Positions 1-7,343 of a stretch of 64,000 bases of DNA are shown piece after piece (position 1 is the first letter of the stretch; every line of letters begins with the position of its first letter). Location: positions 992,001 through 1,056,000 of the forward strand of contig NZ_BAABGX010000002.1 in assembly GCF_039541795.1 (NCBI RefSeq). Reading direction: 5' to 3'. The notes beneath the pieces are model-generated. The model saw nothing but the letters and a program-made list of their open reading frames with translations. It was not told where the DNA came from and did not search any database. The translations under genes and the position numbers were made by a program. The stretch is from Nibribacter koreensis (lineage in GTDB: Bacteria > Bacteroidota > Bacteroidia > Cytophagales > Hymenobacteraceae).

Positions 1-1
1 T

Positions 2-727
2 TCCTTCGCCTATGGTCACTTTTACCAGACGCCAGAGCAGGATTACCTCAAGTACCAACAGCCGCTCACCTTTGAGAAGGCCGTGCATTACATCTTAAAC
101 TACCAGCGCACCTTTGGCAAGCGCACGCTTAGAGTAGAAGGCTACCACAAGCAATACCAGCACCTCATCCGGTACGATGCTCCAGAGTTGCTGAATGCCA
201 CCCAAATCAATAACAGCGGACACGGCTATGCAAGAGGCGTAGAATTCTTCTTCCGGGACCAGGAAACCATCAAGAAAGGCGACTACTGGATTTCTTATTC
301 GTTCCTGGACAGCAAGCGCCTGTACAAAGGGTATCCAACCTTGGCCCGTCCGTCCTTTGCTTCTACCCACAATGTGAACCTAGTGTACAAGCAGATGATA
401 GACCCCATCAAAACCTACGTGAGCACCACGTTCAGCTACACCAGCGGCCGGCCGTTCCATAATCCCAACCAGGAAGGCTTTATGCAGGGACGCACCAGAA
501 ACTACCTTGACCTGAGCCTGAGTGCCAGCTACCTCACCACCTTCAAGGGACATAATGTAGTGCTACACGGCGCCTGCAACAATATTTTGGGCTTCAACAA
601 TGTATTTGGCTACCGCTACGCGACTACTCCCGGCCAGGATGGTCAGTTTGCCGCCCAAGCCATTGAGCCTGGCGCCAAGCGCTTCGCGGTAATAGCCCTG
701 CTCATTTCTATTAATGACGCCAAGTAA
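2..727 (+). CDS. TonB-dependent receptor, C-terminal fragment
   Basis: Partial gene: the frame is open to the left window edge and 241 codons remain before the TAA. The visible part is rich in alternating aromatic and polar residues typical of outer-membrane beta-strands (WISYSFLDSKRLYKGYP, YVSTTFSYTSGRPF, YLDLSLSASYL), as in the barrel of SusC/FecA-type receptors that import ligands with TonB energy. The plug domain and any N-terminal carboxypeptidase-like extension lie outside. The end (FAVIALLISINDAK) lacks the usual terminal aromatic residue. The ligand cannot be deduced. A TPR protein and a LytS/LytTR pair follow on the same strand but are separated by a repeat-rich gap, so co-transcription is uncertain. 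Confidence 0.8.
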   Translation, partial: SFAYGHFYQTPEQDYLKYQQPLTFEKAVHYILNYQRTFGKRTLRVEGYHKQYQHLIRYDAPELLNATQINNSGHGYARGVEFFFRDQETIKKGDYWISYSFLDSKRLYKGYPTLARPSFASTHNVNLVYKQMIDPIKTYVSTTFSYTSGRPFHNPNQEGFMQGRTRNYLDLSLSASYLTTFKGHNVVLHGACNNILGFNNVFGYRYATTPGQDGQFAAQAIEPGAKRFAVIALLISINDAK

Positions 728-758
728 TGTGCTAATTTTTCAATGTGCTGATGTGCTA
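726..758 (+). repeat. Left arm of 33-bp inverted repeat flanking TPR-LytS-LytTR
   Basis: This 33-nt sequence starting AATGTGCTAA recurs as its reverse complement at 3604-3636 with one mismatch (32/33). It begins inside the TAA of the receptor gene. Both arms have a 38-bp palindrome on their inner side, so the 2.9-kb interval is bounded by mirror-image composite repeats. Confidence 0.85.
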
Positions 759-790
759 ACGATCAGCACATTAACAATCAACAATTAACC

Positions 791-828
791 TGTTTTTGGG
801 CTGTTTCCCAGAAATCAGGCAAAAAACG
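791..828. repeat. 38-bp intergenic palindrome, copy 1
   Basis: Left arm TGTTTTTGGGCTGTTT and right arm CAGGCAAAAAACG form an imperfect dyad between the receptor gene and the TPR gene. It is followed at about 849-875 by a CAATTGACAATCAACAATTA-type low-complexity run. Confidence 0.8.
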
Positions 829-902
829 ACCTCATATAATTGACCAACCAGCAGCAATTGACAATCAACAATTAAAAAACCAACAACTTAAAAATTACTG
901 CC

Positions 903-1535
903 ATGAAAAAACTACTCTTACTTCCGGTATTCTTCATCACCTTCTTAGTACAGGCTCAGGGAAACTACCAGGCCGCATTAGGTGAGGCGCTCACTGAGTT
1001 GAAAGCGGCCAAAACTCCAGAAGAAACCCAGGACGCCGCCAACAAGATCAGCCGCATCTCGGCCGCCGAACCAAAGGCTTGGCTACCGGCCTACTACGCC
1101 ACTTATGCGCACATTGCGTTGAGCTTTCAATTGAAAGAAGACGCCCAACGCGATGCCGTCCTGGACAAAGCCCAATCCTCCCTGGACAAAGCCTTGACTC
1201 TGGAGCCGAAGGAGTCTGAACTACACGTGCTACAAGGCTACTTGCACCAGGCCAGACTGGCTGTCTCGCCTATGAGCCGGGGCATGAAGTACTCTGGCCT
1301 TACGGTGGCGTCTTTAGAGAAAGCCAAAGCCCTGAACCCCGAGAATCCCAGAACTTACTTCTTACTAGGCCAGCACTACTTTAACATGCCCAAAATGGTA
1401 GGAGGCGGCAAAGACGTAGCCAAGCCTCTATTGACCACCGCCGTTGAGAAATACGCGGTTGCCCCACCTGCCAACAGCCTGTCGCCCAGTTGGGGCATGA
1501 ACGGTGCCAAGAGCCTGCTGGCCAAATGCGAATAA
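903..1535 (+). CDS. Secreted TPR-like protein
   Basis: The protein has 210 aa. Residues 1-19 form a signal peptide (MKKLLLLPVFFITFLVQAQG), so it is exported to the periplasm or envelope. The rest is alpha-helical with TPR-like periodicity (LDKALTLEPKESELHVLQGYL; LEKAKALNPENPRTYFLLG), which suggests a protein-interaction scaffold. I recognise no catalytic motif. It lies 66 bp upstream of a LytS-type kinase on the same strand, with a hairpin between, and could belong to the same transcription unit. Its specific function is unknown. Confidence 0.7.
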   Translation: MKKLLLLPVFFITFLVQAQGNYQAALGEALTELKAAKTPEETQDAANKISRISAAEPKAWLPAYYATYAHIALSFQLKEDAQRDAVLDKAQSSLDKALTLEPKESELHVLQGYLHQARLAVSPMSRGMKYSGLTVASLEKAKALNPENPRTYFLLGQHYFNMPKMVGGGKDVAKPLLTTAVEKYAVAPPANSLSPSWGMNGAKSLLAKCE

Positions 1536-1539
1536 CCCA

Positions 1540-1577
1540 GATTCCTGCGCCCTGGCACGTGCCAAGGCGCAGGAATC
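1540..1577 (+). terminator. Strong hairpin after TPR gene
   Basis: GATTCCTGCGCC at 1540-1551 pairs with GGCGCAGGAATC at 1566-1577, and the centre is itself the palindrome TGGCACGTGCCA, giving a nearly unbroken 38-bp dyad. No clear T-tract follows (CCCTAAAAATCTTT), so it may be an attenuator, an mRNA 3'-end stabiliser or a weak terminator. Confidence 0.55.
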
Positions 1578-1601
1578 CCTAAAAATCTTTAACTTTCTGC
1601 C

Positions 1602-2645
1602 ATGGCCAACTTTGCTATCCCAGACCTGCGCGTAAAATCTGTCTTGAAGTGGGTGGCCATTTTCTCTGGGCTGGCCCTGCTCAACATGGCGTTGAACTGC
1701 GCTTCCTGTTTTTCTAAAAGCGGCTGGATCTTAATAAACTTCACCTACAGTTTTCTGCTGTTCGCCTCCCTTTGGCTGGGCAACGGCTTCTTAGGACACC
1801 TTCTCAACCGGGTAGTCTCCTGGGTTGAAAATCCAGGAAAGCGGTTCTTGATTACCATTGTCACCACCACCCTCTTTTCGGCGGTAGCCATTCTGCTGAT
1901 CAACTGGGTGTATGTAATTTTCTTAAACGGCCTCTCTACAGAAGTTTTTCTCTCTACCAGGTTTAGGTGGACCATGGTCACACAGCTACTGGTCACGTTC
2001 TTCATCACCTTGTCTGTGTATGCGGTCTCCTTCTTGAGAGAATGGCGGCAGAGTGCCATCAACGCAGAGCGCCTCAGGAAAGAACAGGCCATCTCGCAGT
2101 ATGAGGCCCTCAAGAACCAAGTGAACCCGCATTTCTTGTTCAACAGCCTCAACGCCCTCACCAGCCTGGTGCATCCGTCACCAGACCTGGCCGTCAAGTT
2201 CATCAAGCAACTCTCTGAAGTCTACCGCTACGTCCTGGACTCCCAGCACAAAGAGGTGGTGGAACTGGAAGAAGAACTGGCCTTTACCCAGCGCTACGTG
2301 TTTTTACAGCAGATTCGGCACGCCGAAGGGTTGCAAGTCTCCCTCCCCGAAGCGGTACCAGCCGGTTTTTACCTGCCGCCCCTGGCCTTGCAGATGCTCC
2401 TGGAGAATGCCATCAAACACAACAAGATACTGGCCAAAGAGCCTTTGCGCATTCAGGTCAGCATTGAAGGGAATATCCTGCGGGTAGAAAACAACCTGCA
2501 GCCCAAGACCCAGCATGAACCGCCCAGCGGCTTGGGACTTCCCAACATCAAAGCCCGCTACCAGATGCTCACTAACCGCGAAATGGAAGTAACAACCACA
2601 GAATCTTCGTATGCCGTGCGCTTGCCCTTGCTCACGTTCCAATAA
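1602..2645 (+). CDS. LytS/YehU-family sensor histidine kinase
   Basis: The 347-aa protein is an inner-membrane kinase of the His_kinase (LytS/YehU) type that phosphorylates a LytTR response regulator. Four hydrophobic segments lie at about residues 14-32, 44-64, 82-108 and 124-144. A short coiled linker leads to the motif NQVNPHFLFNSLNAL with the phosphoacceptor His177, then an ATP-binding domain with NAIKHN (N box) and GLGLPNIKARYQ (G box). There is no recognisable extracytoplasmic sensor domain, so the stimulus is probably sensed in the membrane. The regulator gene follows 75 bp downstream with a palindrome copy between. Confidence 0.92.
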   Translation: MANFAIPDLRVKSVLKWVAIFSGLALLNMALNCASCFSKSGWILINFTYSFLLFASLWLGNGFLGHLLNRVVSWVENPGKRFLITIVTTTLFSAVAILLINWVYVIFLNGLSTEVFLSTRFRWTMVTQLLVTFFITLSVYAVSFLREWRQSAINAERLRKEQAISQYEALKNQVNPHFLFNSLNALTSLVHPSPDLAVKFIKQLSEVYRYVLDSQHKEVVELEEELAFTQRYVFLQQIRHAEGLQVSLPEAVPAGFYLPPLALQMLLENAIKHNKILAKEPLRIQVSIEGNILRVENNLQPKTQHEPPSGLGLPNIKARYQMLTNREMEVTTTESSYAVRLPLLTFQ

Positions 2646-2646
2646 T

Positions 2647-2684
2647 CGTTTTTTGCCTCTTTTCCAGAAAACACCCCAAAAACG
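2647..2684. repeat. 38-bp intergenic palindrome, copy 2
   Basis: CGTTTTTTGCCTCTTTTC and ACACCCCAAAAACG flank a CAGAAA centre. It lies in the gap between the kinase gene and its response regulator. Confidence 0.8.
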
Positions 2685-2720
2685 AACAACCCAAAAACGA
2701 ATAACCAGTAACGAATTGTC

Positions 2721-3512
2721 ATGCTCCGCGCCTTAATCCTAGAAGACGAACCCTTAGCCGCCAACCGACTGGCGCAACTTCTGCAAGCCCAAACAGAGGT
2801 GCCGCTTAACGTAGTGGCTACCTTGGCATCAGTGCAGGAGGCGGTGCAGTATTTCAAGGAACAGCGGTTGCCAGACGTGGCCTTTTTTGACATCCAGTTA
2901 GGCGACGGTTTGAGCTTTGAGATTCTGGAACAGGTAGAGGTGCACTGCCCCATCATCTTCACAACGGCGTATGACGCCTACGCCCTGCGCGCCTTCAAAG
3001 CCAACAGCATTGACTACCTCTTAAAACCTATTGACGAGGAAGACCTGACCAAAGCCCTTCAGAAACTGCAACGGCTTACCGCTTCCTCGGCACCAGCTAC
3101 TCCCGCGCCAGACGGTTCTCTGCAACTGCTTCAGCAGGCCCTGCAACAATTGCAAAGTCCATCGGCACCGGCGTATAAAAACCGGTTCGTCTTGAAAGTG
3201 GGCGAGCATCTGCGGGCCATTCCGGTAGAGGAGATTGACTTCTTTTACAGCTTTGAGAAGGCTACCTTTCTGCAGACCACAGACAACCGCCGCTTTGCCC
3301 TAGACTACACCATGGACCAACTGGAGCAACTGGTCAACCCTCAGCAGTTCTTCAGGGTGAACCGCGGTTACCTGGTGCAGTTGCCGGCCATCAAAGACAT
3401 CATCCATTACACCAACAGCCGCCTGAAACTGGTGCTACGCCAACACCCTCAGGAAGAAGTCTTGGTGAGCCGCGAGCGGGTTTCTACCTTTAGAGCCTGG
3501 CTGGACCAGTAA
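2721..3512 (+). CDS. LytTR-family response regulator
   Basis: The 263-aa protein has a receiver domain at about residues 1-120, with acidic pocket E8/D10, phosphoacceptor Asp57 in DVAFFDIQL and the conserved Lys in YLLKPIDEEDL. A Ala/Pro/Gln-rich linker (about 120-150) leads to a LytTR DNA-binding domain at about 160-263 (VEEIDFFYSFEKATFLQT, FFRVNRGYLV, RLKLVL, VLVSRERV). It is the evident partner of the upstream LytS-type kinase. Targets cannot be read from the window; the neighbouring receptor and TPR genes are candidates by position only. Confidence 0.93.
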   Translation: MLRALILEDEPLAANRLAQLLQAQTEVPLNVVATLASVQEAVQYFKEQRLPDVAFFDIQLGDGLSFEILEQVEVHCPIIFTTAYDAYALRAFKANSIDYLLKPIDEEDLTKALQKLQRLTASSAPATPAPDGSLQLLQQALQQLQSPSAPAYKNRFVLKVGEHLRAIPVEEIDFFYSFEKATFLQTTDNRRFALDYTMDQLEQLVNPQQFFRVNRGYLVQLPAIKDIIHYTNSRLKLVLRQHPQEEVLVSRERVSTFRAWLDQ

Positions 3513-3515
3513 ATC

Positions 3516-3553
3516 CGTTTTTGGGCTGTTTTCCGGAAAACAGGGTAAAAACG
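3516..3553. repeat. 38-bp intergenic palindrome, copy 3
   Basis: CGTTTTTGGGCTGTTTTC, a central CCGG, then GAAAACAGGGTAAAAACG: a near-perfect dyad immediately after the regulator stop codon. It is followed by an ATTGTTGATTGTCAATTGC-type run. Confidence 0.85.
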
Positions 3554-3603
3554 ATTGATTGTTGATTGTCAATTGCTGATTGCTCGTTCACATAGAGAAT
3601 CCA

Positions 3604-3636
3604 TAGCACATCAGCACATTAAAAAATTAGCACATT
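3604..3636 (-). repeat. Right arm of 33-bp inverted repeat flanking TPR-LytS-LytTR
   Basis: Reverse complement of 726-758 with one mismatch. It is followed at 3640-3680 by a CATTCTCTCAATCATTCAACC-like run; a related run on the opposite strand occurs at about 12275-12310. Confidence 0.85.
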
Positions 3637-3686
3637 CCATCCCATTCTCTCAATCATTCAACCATTCAATCTCTCAATAAAGAAGC

Positions 3687-4586
3687 ATGCTAGATTTCCG
3701 GTGGAAGGTTTTTAGAAGCGTGGCCAAGCACCTGAGCTTTACCAAGGCGGCGGGTGAGTTGTTCATCACGCAACCCGCCGCTACCAAGCGCGTGCAGGAA
3801 CTGGAAGCCGAAGTAGGCTTGCGTCTGTTCCTGCGCAAGGGCAACCGCATCCAGCTCACGCCCGCCGGGGAGACCATGCTGGCCTTTGCCGAGCGCGCGC
3901 ATGCCCTGCAAGAAGAAGTGGCTTTTGCCATGGGTAAACTTAAAGACCAGGTAAGTGGGCATCTACGCTTGGGCGCCAGCACCACCATTGCCCAGTACGT
4001 GATGGCACCGGTGCTGTCGGCGTTTCATCAGCGGTACCCGCACGTGAAACTTTCCTTGCTCAACGGCAACACCGAGGCCATGGAGCAGGCACTCATCCAT
4101 CAGGACATTGACCTGGGCATTGTAGAGGGCCTCAGCCACAGAAGAGAACTCCAGTACACACCTTTTTTGCCCGATGAACTGGTGCCCGTGGTCCGCGCCG
4201 GACACGCCCTCACCCAGACCGGGAGTATCACCCTTCCAGAACTAGCTTTGCAACCATTGGTCTTGCGGGAGCGCGGCTCGGGTACGTTAGAAGTCATTGA
4301 AGAAGCCTTGCGCGCGCACCAGCTACGCCTGCCAGATTTGAACGTGGTCCTGGATTTGGGAAGCTCAGAGACCATCAAGTCCTTTCTTCAGCACTCAGAC
4401 TGCGTGGCCTTGCTTTCTGGGTACTCTATCCAACAAGAATTAGCCTCGGGCAAACTGGTGACGCTTCTCCCTGATGGTTTTAGTCTGAAGCGGTCATTCT
4501 GGTTTGTGCAACCGGTGGGCCAGCCCGAGGGACTCTCAGCATTGTTCCAGCAGTTCTGCTTGCGCCAGTATAACCTACCGGAATAG
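3687..4586 (+). CDS. LysR-family transcriptional regulator
   Basis: The 299-aa protein has an N-terminal winged helix-turn-helix (residues 1-60: FRSVAKHLSFTKAAGELFIT, QPAATKRVQELE, LFLRKGNRIQLTPAGE) and a periplasmic-binding-like effector domain at about 90-295 (LRLGASTTIAQYV, LRERGSGTLEVIE). The next gene on the same strand encodes a YeiH-type exporter. In other bacteria LysR proteins of the YeiE/CysB-like kind adjoin yeiH genes, so control of that exporter is the simplest hypothesis. The small-molecule effector is unknown. Confidence 0.9.
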   Translation: MLDFRWKVFRSVAKHLSFTKAAGELFITQPAATKRVQELEAEVGLRLFLRKGNRIQLTPAGETMLAFAERAHALQEEVAFAMGKLKDQVSGHLRLGASTTIAQYVMAPVLSAFHQRYPHVKLSLLNGNTEAMEQALIHQDIDLGIVEGLSHRRELQYTPFLPDELVPVVRAGHALTQTGSITLPELALQPLVLRERGSGTLEVIEEALRAHQLRLPDLNVVLDLGSSETIKSFLQHSDCVALLSGYSIQQELASGKLVTLLPDGFSLKRSFWFVQPVGQPEGLSALFQQFCLRQYNLPE

Positions 4587-4603
4587 CACATCAGGATTTG
4601 TCA

Positions 4604-4635
4604 TTTGCGCAGAGCATACAAGGAAGGTACTTTTG
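4604..4635 (+). promoter_or_regulatory. Bacteroidota-type promoter for the YeiH-like gene
   Basis: TTTG at 4604-4607, a 20-nt spacer and TACTTTTG at 4628-4635 match the -33 TTTG / -7 TANNTTTG consensus exactly. The start codon lies 23 nt beyond the -7 element, which also supports the ATG at 4658 over upstream alternatives. Confidence 0.6.
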
Positions 4636-4657
4636 TGGTATCTTTTCTAAAGTACCC

Positions 4658-5599
4658 ATGTCCCTCGCGCTGTCTTCCCCTACTATTTCCAGAACCATTT
4701 TCATTGTAGTGGGGGCGGCGTGTCTTACGCCTTGGGTTTCGCCGCCGGTGGCCTTGGCCGCGGGTGCCATTTTGGCCAATACCGTGGGCAATCCGTTCAG
4801 GCCGCTTACCTCCAAGCTCACCAAGAAACTATTGCAGTACTCCATCATTGGCTTAGGCTTTGGCATCAATGCGCACCAGGCCTTGCAGGCGAGCCAGGAG
4901 GGACTACTATTAACGGTGGCCTCCATTGTGCTCACCTTGACGGCGGGTTACTTGTTGGGCAAGTGGCTGGGTGTGGATTACAAGACGGCGTACCTGGTGA
5001 GTGCAGGGACGGCTATATGCGGGGGCAGTGCCATTGCCGCGGTTTCACCGCTCATTCACGCCGAGGAAAAACAGATGACCATGGCGCTGGGAACGGTGTT
5101 TGTACTCAACTCAGTGGCTTTATTAGTGTTCCCGTGGATTGGCAACCTGTTGCGGATGACGCAGGCAGACTTTGGCTTATGGGCGGCGCTGGCCATTCAT
5201 GACACCAGTTCGGTGGTGGGCGCGGCGCAGACCTTCGGCGAAGAGGCCTTGCGCATTGCCACCACGGTCAAGCTGGCCCGGGCGCTCTGGATTATTCCGC
5301 TGGCGCTGTTCACGGCCTTCGCGTTTAAACAGTCGGGCGCCAAGGTGTCCATTCCCTACTTCATTGGCGGCTTTGTGCTCACCATGCTCATTGGGAGCTA
5401 CGGCCCCAGCAAGTTAGAACCGCTGTATGCCGGCATCACTTTTGCCGCTAAGCGTGGCCTTACCTTGACCTTGTTTCTGGTGGGCGCCGGCCTGGCCAAG
5501 GAGACCTTGCGACAGGTGGGTATTCGGCCCTTGTTGCTGGGCGTGATGCTGTGGCTGGGCTTAGGTGTTTCCAGTTTGCTGGTCATTCAGAGCTTGTAG
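4658..5599 (+). CDS. YeiH-family putative sulfate/anion exporter
   Basis: The 313-aa integral membrane protein has about ten hydrophobic segments. It carries the family signature GTAICGGSAIAAVSP at about residues 120-135, followed by the IHDTSSVVGAAQ region. Members of this family (UPF0324, YeiH) are annotated as putative sulfate exporters, but the substrate is poorly established. The ATG at 4658 is chosen because a consensus promoter ends 22 nt before it and the protein then begins MSLALSSPTISRT, close to the first membrane segment. The adjacent LysR gene probably regulates it. Confidence 0.85.
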   Translation: MSLALSSPTISRTIFIVVGAACLTPWVSPPVALAAGAILANTVGNPFRPLTSKLTKKLLQYSIIGLGFGINAHQALQASQEGLLLTVASIVLTLTAGYLLGKWLGVDYKTAYLVSAGTAICGGSAIAAVSPLIHAEEKQMTMALGTVFVLNSVALLVFPWIGNLLRMTQADFGLWAALAIHDTSSVVGAAQTFGEEALRIATTVKLARALWIIPLALFTAFAFKQSGAKVSIPYFIGGFVLTMLIGSYGPSKLEPLYAGITFAAKRGLTLTLFLVGAGLAKETLRQVGIRPLLLGVMLWLGLGVSSLLVIQSL

Positions 5600-5633
5600 T
5601 TGCGCAAAAGCTGCTGGCCTCTTATCTTGTTCT

Positions 5634-6098
5634 ATGGACTTGAACCAATACCGCCCCAATGATTATCTCCTGAGTTTTGACAAGAGGCGTCTGCAACTGG
5701 ACGTGATTCATGGCTACCTGACGCAGAGTTACTGGTCTGCGGGCATTCCCAGGGAAGTGGTGGAGCGCGCCGTGGAAAACTCCCTGTGCGTGGGCGTGTA
5801 CCACCAAGAAAAGCAAGTAGCCTTTGCCCGCCTTATTACGGACTATGCCACCTTTGCCTACCTCTGCGATGTGTTTGTGCTGGAGCGTGCCCGCGGGCAG
5901 GGATTGTCTAAATGGATGATGGAAGCCTTACAAGCGCACCCACAATTGCAGAACCTTAGACGCTGGTTACTGGCCACCAGAGACGCGCATGGCCTGTATG
6001 CCCAGTTTGGGTTTACGCCTTTGCCTTCTCCCGAGCCGTTCATGCAATTACACACGCCCAATGCCTACCAGACCGCCGCTTTCCTGGACCAGAAGTAG
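5634..6098 (+). CDS. GNAT-family N-acetyltransferase
   Basis: The 154-aa protein is a cytoplasmic acetyl-CoA-dependent acetyltransferase. The fold is visible as beta-strands around FARLITDYATFAYLCDVFVL, followed by the acetyl-CoA pyrophosphate loop ERARGQGLSKWMMEAL (R/Q-x-x-G-x-G/A type) at about residues 81-96, then LLATRDAHGLYAQFGFTPL near the C-terminus, typical of this subfamily. The ATG at 5634 is taken as the start because it leaves a short gap after the exporter and gives a normal-length N-terminus (MDLNQYRPND). The acceptor substrate is unknown. Confidence 0.85.
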   Translation: MDLNQYRPNDYLLSFDKRRLQLDVIHGYLTQSYWSAGIPREVVERAVENSLCVGVYHQEKQVAFARLITDYATFAYLCDVFVLERARGQGLSKWMMEALQAHPQLQNLRRWLLATRDAHGLYAQFGFTPLPSPEPFMQLHTPNAYQTAAFLDQK

Positions 6099-6109
6099 AA
6101 CCTGCTGAC

Positions 6110-6147
6110 CGTTTTTGGGCTGTTTCCCGTAAAACAGGCTAAAAACG
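6110..6147. repeat. 38-bp intergenic palindrome, copy 4
   Basis: CGTTTTTGGGCTGTTTCC and AAAACAGGCTAAAAACG form a dyad that fills most of the 57-bp gap between the GNAT gene and the DUF4252 gene. It ends 8 nt before the ATG. Confidence 0.85.
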
Positions 6148-6155
6148 ACATTCTT

Positions 6156-6719
6156 ATGGCAAAGACCCCTTCGGTTTTCACGGCAACTCCTCCCTTCAAG
6201 AACTATATTCTATTCCTGTTTACAGTGGCGTTATTGGGCGCGCAGGCCTGTAGCAGTACCAGCAAATTACCTCCGGCTCAAACCAGCCTGGAGTTCTATG
6301 ACAAGTACCGCAACCAAGCCGGTTTTAAAGCGAGTAGCATTCCCGTGGGCCTGGTTACCAGAATAATAGGCAGCCAGTTAGACGACTCCACCATCACCAT
6401 GCTGCAAGGTATTAAGAGCATACGGCTGCTCAGCTACGCCCCAGAAAACAACAAAGGCCAGCGCTTTTTGACCAACCGTCTGCTCCCCGAAATCCAAGAT
6501 GTGTTCAAGACGCCGTCTTACAGCTCTCTGCCCTTGAGCGGACCGGCTGGTTTAGAACTCAAGGTAAAGGAAGACCAGCAAAAGGTAAAGGAACTGGCCG
6601 TGTTTGGCCAGCGGCGCAACGGGTTTGTGCTCCTGCTAGTGGAGGGCAACATGGACCAGCGCATGATTCAGAAAGTACTAAAGAAGATTGACCCAGACCT
6701 GGTGGCCAAGGATTTGTAA
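6156..6719 (+). CDS. DUF4252-type lipoprotein
   Basis: The 187-aa protein has an N-terminal hydrophobic stretch (residues 17-31) ending in a lipobox-like LGAQAC, so Cys32 is a likely lipidation site. The remainder resembles DUF4252 proteins of Bacteroidota: SIPVGLVTRIIG, TITMLQGIKSIRLLSY, and a C-terminal VEGNMDQRMIQKVLKKID. These are envelope proteins without an assigned biochemical role. The first Met is used; the 16-residue n-region is rather long, so a later start cannot be excluded. Confidence 0.72.
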   Translation: MAKTPSVFTATPPFKNYILFLFTVALLGAQACSSTSKLPPAQTSLEFYDKYRNQAGFKASSIPVGLVTRIIGSQLDDSTITMLQGIKSIRLLSYAPENNKGQRFLTNRLLPEIQDVFKTPSYSSLPLSGPAGLELKVKEDQQKVKELAVFGQRRNGFVLLLVEGNMDQRMIQKVLKKIDPDLVAKDL

Positions 6720-6727
6720 GGACCCGC

Positions 6728-6765
6728 CGTTTTTGCCTTGTTTTCTGGAAATTAGACGGAAAACG
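6728..6765. repeat. 38-bp intergenic palindrome, copy 5
   Basis: CGTTTTTGCCTTGTTTTC, centre TGGAAA, then a degraded right arm TTAGACGGAAAACG. It lies 8 bp after the DUF4252 gene. Confidence 0.75.
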
Positions 6766-7193
6766 GTTTTGATGGTTGATTACCGGTTACTGCCACCTCA
6801 GGTCTGGAACGTTCCCAGCAATCTGCGCCTGCGCTGCCGTTGTTGCAAGTTCCATCTTTCACTGAAATAAGGCTTTGGTGCACGCATTTGGCTGTTCCCT
6901 TGGCAATGCCGTTTGCTCCGGTGCGAACTCACAGCTTTGTTCCATAGTCTCCGGTAAGCGCTCACGGCCGCGGGGCCTCGTCCTGGCCCTTCGCACTGCT
7001 GTTGTACTCTGGGCCTTTGGCCCCGCCTTTCAGGCGACGAAACAACAGAGGCGCTCAGGACCAAGACTGGTTCTGGTCCCAATCCTGTGAGGGCTTGTTG
7101 GTTGATTCTGGTGGTTGCAGGCAATTTCTGTCTCTGTCGCTGCAGAGTCATTCGTGCTGGCGCACGGCTGTAACTATCTGCTTGCACGGGGCC

Positions 7194-7244
7194 ATGGTTC
7201 AAGTCTGCGACTTGGACCCATGATGCTGGCAGTTTTCAACTGCC
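7194..7244. repeat. Pair of REP-like hairpins
   Basis: CAAGTC-TGC-GACTTG at 7200-7214 is extended by flanking CATGG and CCATG to 7194-7220. GGCAGTT-TTC-AACTGCC follows at 7228-7244. Two short imperfect palindromes in tandem resemble REP/BIME elements; no transposase gene is nearby. Confidence 0.55.
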
Positions 7245-7272
7245 CTGGAGCGCAGGCTTCAATCATGTGTTA

Positions 7273-7302
7273 CGCCCTCCTTTGAAGAGGGTAGGGGGAT
7301 GA
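7273..7302. repeat. Single arm of the GAAGGGGGTAGGGGGATGA repeat
   Basis: CGCCCTCCTTTGAAG followed by AGGGTAGGGGGATGA is a slightly diverged single copy of the 30-bp arm that forms a perfect inverted repeat at 26544-26690. Confidence 0.65.
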
Positions 7303-7316
7303 AAGGAGCTCTTTCA

Positions 7317-7343
7317 GACTCAGGACTCGCGACTCAGGACTCC
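7317..7343. repeat. ACTCAGGACTCGCGACTCA repeat, copy 1
   Basis: A near-palindromic ~25-bp sequence whose reverse complement recurs at 26456-26483. It overlaps the stop codon of the minus-strand histidine kinase and supplies its last two residues (Glu-Ser). Confidence 0.65.

Larger units (their letters stand above)
6766..7333. other. Gene-free, palindrome-rich intergenic region
   Basis: I find no convincing gene in these ~570 bases. Short open frames exist on both strands but show no domain, start context or family resemblance. The stretch holds hairpins at 7194-7220 and 7228-7244, smaller dyads such as GGGCCTTTGGCCC near 7012, and two copies of repeats found elsewhere in the window (7273-7302 and 7317-7343). 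It separates a plus-strand gene from the end of a minus-strand gene, so it is a convergent gap. Confidence 0.6.

Noticed and set aside
1745..2206. 153-codon antisense frame inside the LytS gene
   Set aside because: It is a shadow of the strong coding frame on the plus strand; its sequence lacks any motif.
726..3636. Calling the interval flanked by inverted repeats a transposon
   Set aside because: It carries no transposase or integrase and no target-site duplication; only mirror-image repeats are seen.
6766..7333. Open frames of 60-134 codons on both strands in the gene-free gap
   Set aside because: They have no domain resemblance and skewed compositions, they overlap palindromes, and they contradict one another on the two strands.
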